A DNA stretch of 64,000 nt, taken from NCBI GenBank assembly GCA_964538025.1, contig CAZICZ010000001.1, forward strand, positions 310,001-374,000. The letters are read 5' to 3'. Shown here one piece after another: positions 8,449 through 16,715 of this stretch; the first letter of the stretch is position 1; every line of letters begins with the position of its first letter. Under the pieces are notes generated by a model. It was not told where the DNA came from. It ran no database searches and worked only from the letters and a program-made list of their open reading frames with translations. The position numbers and the translations under genes are program-made. The DNA comes from UBA5078 sp964538025. GTDB lineage: Bacteria; Pseudomonadota; Gammaproteobacteria; Pseudomonadales; Pseudohongiellaceae.

Positions 8449-9093
8449 ATGAAAAAGACCATCCTCACGGCCTCCGTCTTTACTGCGCTATTTGCGGGCA
8501 GTATCGCGGTTTCACAACAAAACAGCATGAGTTTTTTTATTACCAGCGTTGGCAGCGGTAACGGCGCCAATCTGGGGGGACTGGCCGGGGCTGACGCGCA
8601 TTGCGCCGCGCTCGCCACCGCGGTCGGCGCCGGCGGCAAAACCTGGGCGGCCTATCTGAGCACCCAGGCGGTCGGAGGGCAGCCCGCCATCAACGCACGC
8701 GACCGCATCGGGACAGGGCCGTGGTACAACGCCAAGGGCGTGATGATCGCCGCGAATCTCGAGCAGCTCCACAGCGAAGCCGCCCTGACCGGCAAGGAAA
8801 ACTCCCTGACAGAGGCCGGCAATGTGGTCAACGGGCGCGGTGACACGCCCAATACGCATGACATCCTGACGGGCTCGCAGGCGGACGGAACGGCCTTCGG
8901 CCCGGATACCGATCTGACCTGCAGCAACTGGACGAGCAACAGTGCCGGCAGTGCCCAGGTGGGCCATCATGACCGACAGGGCGGCGGCGCCAACCCGACC
9001 TCCTGGAACAGCGCACATGGCAGCCGCAGCTGCAGTCAGGAAGATCTCGTTGCCACGGGCGGCAATGGCTACTTCTACTGCTTCGCGTATTAA
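8449..9093 (+). CDS. secreted lectin-like protein (DUF1554/endostatin-like fold)
   Basis: This 214-residue protein starts at 8449 with AAGGAGA eight bases upstream and a signal peptide (ILTASVFTALFAGSIAVSQ). The mature part has a patterned secreted domain: SMSFFITSVGSGNGANLGGL, ADAHCAALA, WAAYLST, RIGTGPWYNAKG, NGRGDTPNTHDILTGSQADG and LTCSNWTSN. The Cys residues are spaced as in lectin-like DUF1554 proteins. Such proteins bind glycans or surfaces in some bacteria, but no ligand is evident here. It stands alone, divergent from the TPR-like gene. Confidence 0.7.
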   Translation: MKKTILTASVFTALFAGSIAVSQQNSMSFFITSVGSGNGANLGGLAGADAHCAALATAVGAGGKTWAAYLSTQAVGGQPAINARDRIGTGPWYNAKGVMIAANLEQLHSEAALTGKENSLTEAGNVVNGRGDTPNTHDILTGSQADGTAFGPDTDLTCSNWTSNSAGSAQVGHHDRQGGGANPTSWNSAHGSRSCSQEDLVATGGNGYFYCFAY

Positions 9094-9104
9094 TCCGCTT
9101 GCTT

Positions 9105-9134
9105 CCCGGCCGCCACCTGCAGGCGGTGGCCGGG
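9105..9134 (+). terminator. strong hairpin after the lectin-like gene, no T-tract
   Basis: CCCGGCC (9105-9111) pairs with GGCCGGG (9128-9134), and the pairing continues inward with one G:U and one A:C mismatch to a TGCA loop. It starts 11 bases after the stop codon. There is no T-run, so an intrinsic terminator is only possible. Confidence 0.45.
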
Positions 9135-9228
9135 TCCCTTCCCCGATCCTTCCCCCGCTGTTTCAGGCATCACGAATGGAGTAGACTCGGTCCGCTGTCT
9201 TCCGTTTTCCCGCGCTGTGGATGACTAC

Positions 9229-10167
9229 ATGGACTTCAAGGACTACTACACCATTCTGGGCGTCGCGCAGGACGCCGATCTCAAGGACATCAAAACTGCC
9301 TACCGTCGTCTTGCCCGCAAATATCATCCCGATGTCAGCGAGCAGCATGATGCGGAAAAACACTTCAAGGAAGTCGCCGAGGCCTACGAGGTGCTTTCCG
9401 ACGAGAAGAAACGCGCCGAATATGACCAGCTGCGCCAGGTCGGCGGAGGCGGTCGCTCCTTTGAGCCGCCACCCGGCTGGCAAAGTCAGGCTGGCGGAGA
9501 CCACGGCGATTTTTCCGAGTTCTTCGAAAACCTTTTCGGAAGTGGACGATTCCGTGCGCAGGGCAAGCCCTTCGGCGGGAGCGAGGATTTTAGCAGCCGT
9601 CGAGGGCGCGACCTCGAAGTGGAATTGCCCCTGTTTCTGGAAGAGACCTTTGCGGACGCCCCGCGCCCCGTACACTACAAAATGCCGCATTACGGCGAGG
9701 GGGGGCGGCTTCCCGATGTCGAGAAGACCCTGAACGTCACCCTCCCTGTCGGTGTTGCCGACGGCGAACGCATCCGCCTGAAGGGACAGGGAGCCCCCGG
9801 ATTCGGCACCGGCCCGGCGGGCGACCTTTACCTGAAAATTCGCCTGATTCCGCATCCTCTGTTTGATGTCAGTGGACACGACCTGACCCTGGTGGTGCCG
9901 CTTGCCCCCTGGGAGGCAGCGCTGGGCACCAAGCTCACCATCCCCACGCTCACCGGGAAGATCAGCCTGAGTGTCCGACCGAACAGCCAGTCCGGACAAC
10001 GACTCCGCATCAAGGGCAAGGGATTGCGCAGCCGCGACGGCAGCGGTGACCTGTACGCCGTGCTCAAGGTCGTGATGCCCCCCAGCCACACCGACGCAGC
10101 CGCTGCCCTTTGGAAACAACTGGCCACCGCACAGCCCTTCAATCCCCGCCACGAATGGGAGGCCTGA
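9229..10167 (+). CDS. cbpA: curved DNA-binding protein CbpA (DnaJ-type co-chaperone)
   Basis: This is 312 residues from the ATG at 9229; a GTG at 9217 would add four residues. The N-terminus is a J-domain (DYYTILGVAQDADLKDIK, with HPD in KYHPDVS near residue 36). A Gly/Phe linker (about 75-120) and two C-terminal substrate-binding beta domains follow. There is no DnaJ-type zinc-finger domain, which is the CbpA layout. CbpA stimulates DnaK and can bind curved DNA. The cbpM gene starts two bases after the stop, as in other gammaproteobacteria. Confidence 0.93.
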   Translation: MDFKDYYTILGVAQDADLKDIKTAYRRLARKYHPDVSEQHDAEKHFKEVAEAYEVLSDEKKRAEYDQLRQVGGGGRSFEPPPGWQSQAGGDHGDFSEFFENLFGSGRFRAQGKPFGGSEDFSSRRGRDLEVELPLFLEETFADAPRPVHYKMPHYGEGGRLPDVEKTLNVTLPVGVADGERIRLKGQGAPGFGTGPAGDLYLKIRLIPHPLFDVSGHDLTLVVPLAPWEAALGTKLTIPTLTGKISLSVRPNSQSGQRLRIKGKGLRSRDGSGDLYAVLKVVMPPSHTDAAAALWKQLATAQPFNPRHEWEA

Positions 10168-10168
10168 C

Positions 10169-10474
10169 ATGCCCACCGTCGACACCCTTTGCCTGGATCT
10201 GCACGACGCCTGTATCGCCATTGGTCTGGAATCCCCTCAGATCTGCGAGATTGTCGCGCATGGCATCATCGTGCCAATAGGCCCCTCACCCGAGGAATGG
10301 CAGTTTGACCATGAAATGATCTGGACCGCCAAGCAGGCCGCCCGTCTGCAGCACGACCTCCACCTGGACTGGTCTGCCACCGCCATGCTGCTCACTCTGC
10401 TGGAGGAACGGAACCGGCTGCGCGCCGAGAACGAACAATTGCGTCAGCAGTTGCTGCGCTTCATCGAATGCTGA
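10169..10474 (+). CDS. cbpM: chaperone modulator CbpM
   Basis: This 101-residue helical protein follows cbpA with a one-base gap. It has the CbpM pattern: CIAIGLESPQICEIVAHGII, then WQFDHEMIWTAKQAARLQHDL, LDWSATAMLLTLLEERNRL and a short coiled coil (RAENEQLRQQL). Known CbpM binds the J-domain of CbpA and blocks its co-chaperone and DNA-binding activities, so the pair forms a built-in regulator and target. Confidence 0.92.
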   Translation: MPTVDTLCLDLHDACIAIGLESPQICEIVAHGIIVPIGPSPEEWQFDHEMIWTAKQAARLQHDLHLDWSATAMLLTLLEERNRLRAENEQLRQQLLRFIEC

Positions 10475-10492
10475 GGAGGCCGGCACCCCGCC

Positions 10493-10990
10493 ATGGCGAT
10501 CGAGATTGAACGAAAATACCGCGTCCATGAGGACAGGTTGCCTCCGCTTGGCACTGGCGAGCGCATCGTTCAGGCCTATATCCCCACCACCAATCGCAGC
10601 ACCGTGCGCATACGGCTCTGCGGTGAAAACGCGTTTCTGACCCTCAAAGGCCCCACCGTCGGCATTCGCCGCGCGGAATTCGAATACGCCATCGCATGGG
10701 AGGATGCCACGGCGATGCTGCAGAGCCTGTGCGGGCCGGAGCGCATTGAAAAAACCCGCTACCGAGTGCAGCACGACGGCATGGTCTGGGAGCTGGATGT
10801 ATTCGAGGGACGCAACAAGGGACTGCTGCTGGCGGAAATCGAACTGCCGCATGAAGACCATGCCTTTACGGTGCCTTCGTGGGTCGGTGAAGAGGTCAGT
10901 GCCGATCTGCGCTACACGAATCAGGCCCTGATGCGCACACCATGGCCGGAGTGGAGCGCAAGCGACGGCGTGTCACACACCCGTCGCTGA
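10493..10990 (+). CDS. CYTH domain protein, probable inorganic triphosphatase
   Basis: This 165-residue single-domain CYTH protein begins with the catalytic EIERKY motif (ExExK, residues 3-7). Alternating charged beta-strand motifs of the triphosphate tunnel follow: TVRIRLCGENAFLTLKG, RAEFEYAI, EKTRYRVQ, ELDVFEG and LAEIELP. Relatives hydrolyse tripolyphosphate or other organic triphosphates with a divalent metal. It lacks the CHAD domain found in longer fusions such as YgiF. It lies 18 bases after cbpM, probably in the same transcript. Confidence 0.87.
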   Translation: MAIEIERKYRVHEDRLPPLGTGERIVQAYIPTTNRSTVRIRLCGENAFLTLKGPTVGIRRAEFEYAIAWEDATAMLQSLCGPERIEKTRYRVQHDGMVWELDVFEGRNKGLLLAEIELPHEDHAFTVPSWVGEEVSADLRYTNQALMRTPWPEWSASDGVSHTRR

Positions 10991-11055
10991 ACCGTCATAT
11001 ACCTGTCACGGCCCGTCACTATCCTGCGTCAAACTGACAACAGGAGGTGCCCCGC

Positions 11056-11883
11056 ATGAGCGCAGCGAAACCCGTACGCCCCTTGCACAAGACACTCAAA
11101 TACCGCGCGATTTTTCTTTCCGACATACATCTGGGCTTCAAGGGATGCCAGGCAGAATTCCTGCTGGATTTCCTCTCACAAACCGAATCCGAGTTCCTCT
11201 ACCTGGTGGGCGATATTTTCGACGGCTGGGAGCTGTCAAAGAAATCCTACTGGCCCGCGGCTCATCAGGCAGTCGTCAATGCGATTCTGGAGAAAGCTTC
11301 GAAAGGGACGCGGGTCATCTATACCCCCGGCAATCATGATGAATCTGCGCGGCATTACTGCGGCCACCGCTTCGACAACATCGAGGTGCTGCATACCGCC
11401 ATCCACACGACGGCCGACAGCTCCCGCCTGCTGGTGCTCCATGGCGACCAGTTCGATACCGTCGTGAAATACAGCCCATTCCTGTCGAAAGTAGGCAGCT
11501 CCATGTACGGACAGCTGCTGTTCATGAACCGCGTGATCAATGCCCTGCGACGCGTGGTGGGACTGCCGTACTGGTCGCTCGCCGCACATCTAAAACATAA
11601 AGTCAAAAACGTGGTCAGTTACATCGGCAAATTTGAAGAAGCCGTGGTGGAGTCCGCGCGCATCGAAAAAGTACAGGGCGTCGTGTGCGGTCACATTCAC
11701 CACGCCGAGATTCGCGCGTTTGGCGACATTCTCTACTGCAACACAGGAGACTGGGTGGAAAGTTGCACGGCAATGGTGGAAGGCCACAACGGCAAACTGG
11801 AAATCTTGCGCTGGACGGAACAGGCAGAGCGCCTGAAGTCCCATTCAAAGACCGATCAGGCGCCAGCGTTAACGGCCGCCTGA
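11056..11883 (+). CDS. metallophosphoesterase, UDP-2,3-diacylglucosamine diphosphatase-like
   Basis: This is 275 residues from the ATG at 11056, seven bases after AGGAGGTG. A GTG at 11047 lies inside that site and is not used. The five metallophosphoesterase motifs are intact: FLSDIHLG, VGDIFDGWE, TPGNHDE, LHGDQFD and CGHIHHAE. The family is close to LpxH/YbbF proteins that split UDP-2,3-diacylglucosamine in lipid A synthesis, but it is longer than classical LpxH. The lipid A role is therefore likely but not proved. Confidence 0.82.
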   Translation: MSAAKPVRPLHKTLKYRAIFLSDIHLGFKGCQAEFLLDFLSQTESEFLYLVGDIFDGWELSKKSYWPAAHQAVVNAILEKASKGTRVIYTPGNHDESARHYCGHRFDNIEVLHTAIHTTADSSRLLVLHGDQFDTVVKYSPFLSKVGSSMYGQLLFMNRVINALRRVVGLPYWSLAAHLKHKVKNVVSYIGKFEEAVVESARIEKVQGVVCGHIHHAEIRAFGDILYCNTGDWVESCTAMVEGHNGKLEILRWTEQAERLKSHSKTDQAPALTAA

Positions 11884-11890
11884 GGCGGCC
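11874..11890 (+). terminator. hairpin built over the stop codon (possible bidirectional terminator)
   Basis: GGCCGCC (11874-11880) pairs with GGCGGCC (11884-11890) around a three-base loop that is the TGA stop of the phosphoesterase. It lies between two convergent genes. No T-tract follows on either strand, so terminator function is uncertain. Confidence 0.4.
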
Positions 11891-11897
11891 TGCGGGA

Positions 11898-12935
11898 TCA
11901 ACGACGCGTGAATTTGCGGACGGCGCGTTCGACGACTTCCGCCGCATACAGATTGCCCTGTTCGTCGACCGTAACGCCTTCCCCATGACTCGTGGTCCCT
12001 TCCGGGTTTTTGACCGGGTCCGGCGTGAAGGCGGTGACAAACCCGTCCGTCACACTGCCTACCCGGATGCCCCGCTCCCAACCAATATTGCGATCGGGTC
12101 CGGTATTGGACTCGGAGTCTGCGGCATAGAGCATGTCATGTTCATCGATATAGACATCGCTTGGACGACCAAACTGTGTCCAGGTCATCAGGAACTCGCC
12201 CTCCTGGGTGAATATCTGGATGCGGCTGTTGGCGCGATCGGCTACGAAGAGTCGACCCTGAGAGTCCATTGCCAGCGCGTGCGGCACGCGAAACTCGCCG
12301 CCCTCTGCCCCGACGCGTCCCCATTCCATCAGGTAATTGCCCTGACTGTCGAACTTCACGATGCGGTTGTCGGTGCTCGGACTGTGCCCGTCGGCAACGA
12401 AAATATCGCCATTGGGCGCCACCAACACATCGTTCGGGGCATTGAAGAAGTAATGGCCCGTCCCCGCGACACCGGGAATCCCGAGACTCATGAGCAGCTC
12501 CCCTTCGGGGCTGAACTTGTGGACCTGATTGCCTTTGCGCTGCGTGCGGGAGGTCGCGGCATCCGTCACCCACAGATTGTTGTCATGGTCGACGAACATG
12601 CCATGGGGCCACACGAACATCCCTGCCCCGAAGCTGCGCACGACATTGCCATCGCTGTCGAGCAGCATGATCGGGTCAACATCTGTCTGGTCCTCGCAGC
12701 TCCCCGGTCCGCGGTTCCCTTCACAGCGGTCGGCTACCCAGATCATGCCGTTGCCTGCGTAGTGAATGGCGCTGGCAGATCCCCATACCCGCCCCTCCGG
12801 CAGATTGCCAAACGCTGTTTCACTGCGCTCATAGGGATTGGGGATGACACTGCCGGCAGGCGACCCGGATTCAGAACAGGCAGCACATAACAGCACGGAA
12901 CTCAGCAACAGGGTTTTGACGCGTGATAAGCGCAT
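11898..12935 (-). CDS. exported NHL-repeat beta-propeller lipoprotein
   Basis: This is 345 residues from the ATG at 12935, preceded by GAGAGG. The N-terminus is a lipoprotein signal (TLLLSSVLLCAAC). The rest is an NHL-type propeller with repeated Val-Ala-Asp and Gly-Asp elements: ADRCEGNRG, PHGMFVDHDNNLWVTDA, GDIFVADGHS, PHALAMDSQGRLFVADRANSRIQ, PSDVYIDEHDMLYAADSE and EGVTVDEQGNLYAAEV. It resembles the peptidyl-alpha-hydroxyglycine amidating lyase-like propeller group, but lyase activity cannot be claimed. It is divergent from a second exported propeller gene. Confidence 0.78.
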   Translation of the reverse strand: MRLSRVKTLLLSSVLLCAACSESGSPAGSVIPNPYERSETAFGNLPEGRVWGSASAIHYAGNGMIWVADRCEGNRGPGSCEDQTDVDPIMLLDSDGNVVRSFGAGMFVWPHGMFVDHDNNLWVTDAATSRTQRKGNQVHKFSPEGELLMSLGIPGVAGTGHYFFNAPNDVLVAPNGDIFVADGHSPSTDNRIVKFDSQGNYLMEWGRVGAEGGEFRVPHALAMDSQGRLFVADRANSRIQIFTQEGEFLMTWTQFGRPSDVYIDEHDMLYAADSESNTGPDRNIGWERGIRVGSVTDGFVTAFTPDPVKNPEGTTSHGEGVTVDEQGNLYAAEVVERAVRKFTRR

Positions 12936-13164
12936 GGCATTCCTCTCTTCGTTTTTGTTATGGAGTAGTGTCGCCCGTTCGGGCTGTGCGCTCGGCAGGC
13001 AAGGCAAAAGAGTGTACGTCAATCATTCGGGAGATTCACGCCGCTTGCGTTGTTTACCGGGCATGCAAGGACGAACTTGCGGTAAAAAACACTGGCACCT
13101 AATGCCGTGCCGGGTATACTGCCTGACACACGCCGTCCTGATAATTACAATGAGAAGAAGCCCC

Positions 13165-14298
13165 ATGAATCGACGCTCACGCTATTTCCTTAGTGCCATT
13201 GCCGGACTCGCGCTCGGCATTCAGTCCCTCTCCAGTTTTGCCGCCAATGAAGTCATCATGGGGCCCGTCGGTCCCAGCCCTTATGACATCATTCCGTATT
13301 GGCACAAGCCGTTCGCCGCCCCGGGTTTTGCCTTTGGCGGCAACTCCGGTGTGCAAGCCGAATCGCCCGACCGGATTCTGGTTGCCATGCGGGGTGAATA
13401 TCGTCTGCCCAACCCGATCCCGGGGGAATACAAGGGCTATGCCGGGTCATTGGGCGTCAACGTGCTCACCGACACAGAACCGCGCACCTGGCGCAACTGT
13501 CTGTATGAGCTTGACGGGGAAGGCAACATCATCACCATCTGGAATCAGTGGGATGCCCTGTGTGAAAACTCGGAAGGGCCAGGCCCCCACCGCATTCGTG
13601 TGAGTCCCTATGATCCGGAACGCCGTGTGTGGGTGATCAACGAGACCTTCCACACCATTTATGTCTTCAGCAACGATGGCAGCGAGCTGATCATGACCCT
13701 GGGCGAAAAACATGTCCCGGGAAATGACAAAACGCATTTCGCCAAACCACAGGATGTCGCGTTTCTGCCCGACGGCCGTGTGCTGATTGCGGACGGGCTC
13801 GATAACCACCGCATCATCATTCTGGACAAGAATTTTGACTATCTGTCCGAGTTTGGCGGTTTCGGCACCGCGCCGGGGCAGTTCAATGGCGTGCACTCTG
13901 TGGCTGCTGGCCCGAATGGGCTGATCTTCGGACTGGATCGCTCCGGTGGCCGCATCAACGTCTTCCGCCTGACCGACGACCCTGCCGTGGTCGAACACGT
14001 GGACACCTGGGCAGGCTTCAGCCTGCCGCTGGACATCATCGTGAATGAGGATTCCCTGTGGATCACCGACCTCAATCCCTTGCGTTTCGTGAAGCTCGAC
14101 TTCAGCGGCAACCGTCTCTATTCCTGGGTAGTGGAGCGTGACGGGCCGACCGGATTTCTGGAAGTGCATGCCTTTACCGTGGACTCCGATCTCAACCTGA
14201 TCGGAGGAGACAACCAGTATGGCCGCTCTCAGAAAATGGTGCCCAAGCCCGGCATCGACCCTGCCCTGATTATCAAACAGCCCTGGTACCAGCGCTGA
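13165..14298 (+). CDS. exported NHL-repeat beta-propeller protein
   Basis: This is 377 residues from the ATG at 13165, with AGAAGAAG just upstream; an ATG at 13150 lacks a site. A signal peptide ends near SSFAANE. Propeller blades are seen in NCLYELDGEGNIITIWN, RIRVSPYDPERRVWVINE, KPQDVAFLPDGRVLIADGLDNH, VHSVAAGPNGLIFGLDRSG and PLDIIVNEDSLWITDLN. The conserved C-terminal part (VEVHAFTVDSD-like) is typical of periplasmic NHL proteins of unknown role. It shares a 229-base upstream region with the lipoprotein propeller and may be co-regulated. Confidence 0.75.
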   Translation: MNRRSRYFLSAIAGLALGIQSLSSFAANEVIMGPVGPSPYDIIPYWHKPFAAPGFAFGGNSGVQAESPDRILVAMRGEYRLPNPIPGEYKGYAGSLGVNVLTDTEPRTWRNCLYELDGEGNIITIWNQWDALCENSEGPGPHRIRVSPYDPERRVWVINETFHTIYVFSNDGSELIMTLGEKHVPGNDKTHFAKPQDVAFLPDGRVLIADGLDNHRIIILDKNFDYLSEFGGFGTAPGQFNGVHSVAAGPNGLIFGLDRSGGRINVFRLTDDPAVVEHVDTWAGFSLPLDIIVNEDSLWITDLNPLRFVKLDFSGNRLYSWVVERDGPTGFLEVHAFTVDSDLNLIGGDNQYGRSQKMVPKPGIDPALIIKQPWYQR

Positions 14299-14310
14299 TC
14301 TGGAACACCC

Positions 14311-14346
14311 GTCCCATTAATGTATCTCGCGGTGCGTTAATGGGAC
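14311..14346. terminator. perfect inverted repeat between convergent genes
   Basis: GTCCCATTAA (14311-14320) and TTAATGGGAC (14337-14346) are perfect 10-bp arms around a 16-base loop. The right arm contains the stop codon of the minus-strand peptidase gene. Neither side has a clear T-run. It probably acts as a bidirectional transcription end or mRNA 3' stabiliser. Confidence 0.5.
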
Positions 14347-15107
14347 TCTTCCCCCGCCTCCTTGACCTGTGCCGTCTCCTGCTGGTGTTTCCACCGCAGA
14401 CTGTGGAAATCAAATCCCAGCTCCAGCGTTGGTTTAATGACGCAAAAATACGGCGAGAGGTCAAAGTCCCGTGGCACATAATGCGAATAGTGCCGATGCT
14501 CGAAATGCCGCTCCCCCGTGTCATCGACTAATTTCTCGCGAGGAAGAATCGGATAATTGATCGACTGGAAGGCCTGCGCGATCAGCGTGGAACAGATGGC
14601 CTTGGTAGGCTCTCCACTTCCCAGACTGAGCATCTGACGCCGGTAGCGTGTAGGAACCGCCGGGTTCTGAATCAAATACCGCATCAGGTCCAGGATATTT
14701 TTCAGATCATATTTGTAGCCAAGCCTCTCCTCCACAAACCGCAGCAGGCTGTCCCGTTCCTTGTCTGCCAGCCCCACGGGGCGACAGATGCGCAGGTTGT
14801 AATTCACGTATTTGTTCAACGGCACCAGGGTGACACCTTCCGTCAGATCGGCCTCCACCAGGGACGGAATATCACTGGACTGATCCACCGCGCCCACAAA
14901 CAGACAGGCATGGGACCAGGTGGATTGCGTCAGGTATTTGATGGCAGTGCTGATGCGGGAATTGCCGTCCACCAGCAGAATATCGCCCGGCCGGATTACT
15001 TTCAGAATGCGGTCAATGCTGGTTTTGTCATGCTGTTCATACCCGGGCCGAGGCTTGCTGAGATACGCTGCCAGATAAGCGCCAAGGGTGCGTGTGATCT
15101 TTAACAT
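14337..15107 (-). CDS. YiiX/YebB-like papain-type cysteine peptidase or amidase
   Basis: This 256-residue protein carries the permuted NlpC/P60 pattern of the YiiX/YaeF (C92) group. RPGDILLVDGNSRIS is followed by the His motif STWSHACLFVG and a late Cys motif KAICSTLIAQAFQSI. The probable catalytic Cys and His are both present. Homologues are thought to act on acyl or peptide substrates at the envelope. No signal peptide is apparent, so the site of action is unclear. Confidence 0.75.
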   Translation of the reverse strand: MLKITRTLGAYLAAYLSKPRPGYEQHDKTSIDRILKVIRPGDILLVDGNSRISTAIKYLTQSTWSHACLFVGAVDQSSDIPSLVEADLTEGVTLVPLNKYVNYNLRICRPVGLADKERDSLLRFVEERLGYKYDLKNILDLMRYLIQNPAVPTRYRRQMLSLGSGEPTKAICSTLIAQAFQSINYPILPREKLVDDTGERHFEHRHYSHYVPRDFDLSPYFCVIKPTLELGFDFHSLRWKHQQETAQVKEAGEESH

Positions 15108-15228
15108 GCCGTGTCACTCTCGCCGTTTTTCACAGATCAAATTGGAATCCTGAGGCCCGATAAGGTACCTCATGCGGTAGTTTTTTTCAGTTATACTGCC
15201 GATTCCGTTTTCAGGGGGGAAAAGGAAA

Positions 15229-16656
15229 ATGACAGCAGATTGCACAGCGTTTTATCTCAATGGCGCGTGGGTTACCGCAGAATACGCACCGCTTCGGGAC
15301 GTGATCAACCCGGCCACCGAGGCGGTGTTTGCGCGCATCCGCATGGGCGATGCCACACACGTCGACACCGCGGTCACCGCCGCGCGATCCGCCTTTGCTG
15401 CCTGGTCGGGCAGCAGTGTTGAAACGCGACTCGCCGTGCTGGATGCCATTATCGCCGGCATGAAAGCCCGCGCGGAGGAATTGGCGCGCGCCATTTCACA
15501 GGAAATGGGGGCACCCATTACCCTGGCACGAACCGCACAGGTCGGTGCAGGGATTGCCCACTTCATGACCGCACGGGAATTGTTACGCCAGTTTTCGTTC
15601 GAAGAGACGCGCGGCACCAGCCGCATCGTCAGGGAACCCATTGGGGTGTGCGGTTTTATAACGCCCTGGAACTGGCCGTTGAATCAGGTGGCCTGCAAGC
15701 TTGCCCCCGCCCTGGCTGCGGGATGCACCATGGTGCTCAAACCAAGCGAGATGTCCCCCGTCAGTGCTTATATCCTCACGCAGATCATCGCGGAGTCCGG
15801 CCTGCCTGCGGGCGTGTACAACATGATCAACGGCGATGGTCCAACAGTCGGCGCCGCCATTGCACGCCACCCCGGCATCGATCTGGTGTCATTCACCGGC
15901 TCGACCCGTGCCGGTCGCGAGGTTGCCCGCGCCGCCGCGGATTCCATCAAAAAAGTGACTCAGGAACTCGGGGGAAAGTCAGCCAACATCATTCTCGAGG
16001 ATGCCGATTTCACCCGTGCGGTGACCAGCGGTGTGCTGAGCTGCTTCAACAACAGCGGTCAGTCCTGTAACGCCCCAACGCGCATGCTGGTCCCCGCGGC
16101 GCGATTGGAAGAGGCCATTGCGCTCGCAAAAACCGCCGCGGCGAAGGCCGTCGCCGGTGACCCGTCACTGGACACGACCCGCCTTGGCCCGGTGGTCAGC
16201 AAGGCCCAGTTCGACCGCATCCAGTCCCTGATCCAGAAGGGAATCGACGAGGGCGCCGAGATCGTGGTGGGCGGCCCCGGCCTTCCCGAGGGTATCACTG
16301 CCGGCTACTTCGTGCGTCCCACCATTTTTGCCCGGGCCAACAACCAGATGACGATTGCGCGGGAGGAGATCTTCGGCCCGGTACTCACGATCCTGAGTTA
16401 TACCGATGAAGAGGACGCCATTGCCCAGGCGAATGACACCGACTATGGGCTGTCGGGTTATGTATGGGGCGAAACGGATCACGCCCGACATGTGGCCAAG
16501 CGCCTGCGGACGGGGATGGTGCATCTGAACGGTGCCGGCCCGGATTTCGCAGCGCCTTTCGGCGGCTATAAACACTCCGGCAACGGCCGCGAGTGGGGGC
16601 TGGAGGGCTTTGAGGAGTTTCTCGAGACCAAAGCCATCATGGGCTACGGGGCCTGA
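15229..16656 (+). CDS. NAD(P)-dependent aldehyde dehydrogenase
   Basis: This 475-residue protein has all ALDH landmarks: the Rossmann-side motif ITPWNWPLNQ, LKPSEMSP, FTGSTRAGR, the catalytic Glu in TQELGGKSAN (E246), the catalytic Cys in NNSGQSCNAP (C280), and the C-terminal EEIFGPVLTI. Length is normal for the family. The NNSGQSCNAPTRML signature is shared with broad-range aldehyde dehydrogenases acting on aliphatic or aromatic aldehydes. The substrate is not predictable. AAAAGGAA precedes the ATG. It appears monocistronic. Confidence 0.9.
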   Translation: MTADCTAFYLNGAWVTAEYAPLRDVINPATEAVFARIRMGDATHVDTAVTAARSAFAAWSGSSVETRLAVLDAIIAGMKARAEELARAISQEMGAPITLARTAQVGAGIAHFMTARELLRQFSFEETRGTSRIVREPIGVCGFITPWNWPLNQVACKLAPALAAGCTMVLKPSEMSPVSAYILTQIIAESGLPAGVYNMINGDGPTVGAAIARHPGIDLVSFTGSTRAGREVARAAADSIKKVTQELGGKSANIILEDADFTRAVTSGVLSCFNNSGQSCNAPTRMLVPAARLEEAIALAKTAAAKAVAGDPSLDTTRLGPVVSKAQFDRIQSLIQKGIDEGAEIVVGGPGLPEGITAGYFVRPTIFARANNQMTIAREEIFGPVLTILSYTDEEDAIAQANDTDYGLSGYVWGETDHARHVAKRLRTGMVHLNGAGPDFAAPFGGYKHSGNGREWGLEGFEEFLETKAIMGYGA

Positions 16657-16695
16657 AAAAAAACAGGGCCCGGCACAACGATGCGCCGGGCCCTG
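16656..16695 (-). terminator. Rho-independent terminator of slyD
   Basis: CAGGGCCCGGC (16664-16674) and GCCGGGCCCTG (16685-16695) form a perfect 11-bp stem. On the minus strand the stem is followed by eight T residues (16663-16656). The hairpin also serves as a barrier for the convergent aldehyde dehydrogenase transcript. Confidence 0.92.
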
Positions 16696-16715
16696 CCTGT
16701 CATCCCGCAAGGGAA

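Noticed and set aside
11685..12890. 401-codon plus-strand frame across the phosphoesterase and propeller genes
   Set aside because: It runs out of frame through the first gene and antisense to the second; both have clear family motifs on their own frames.
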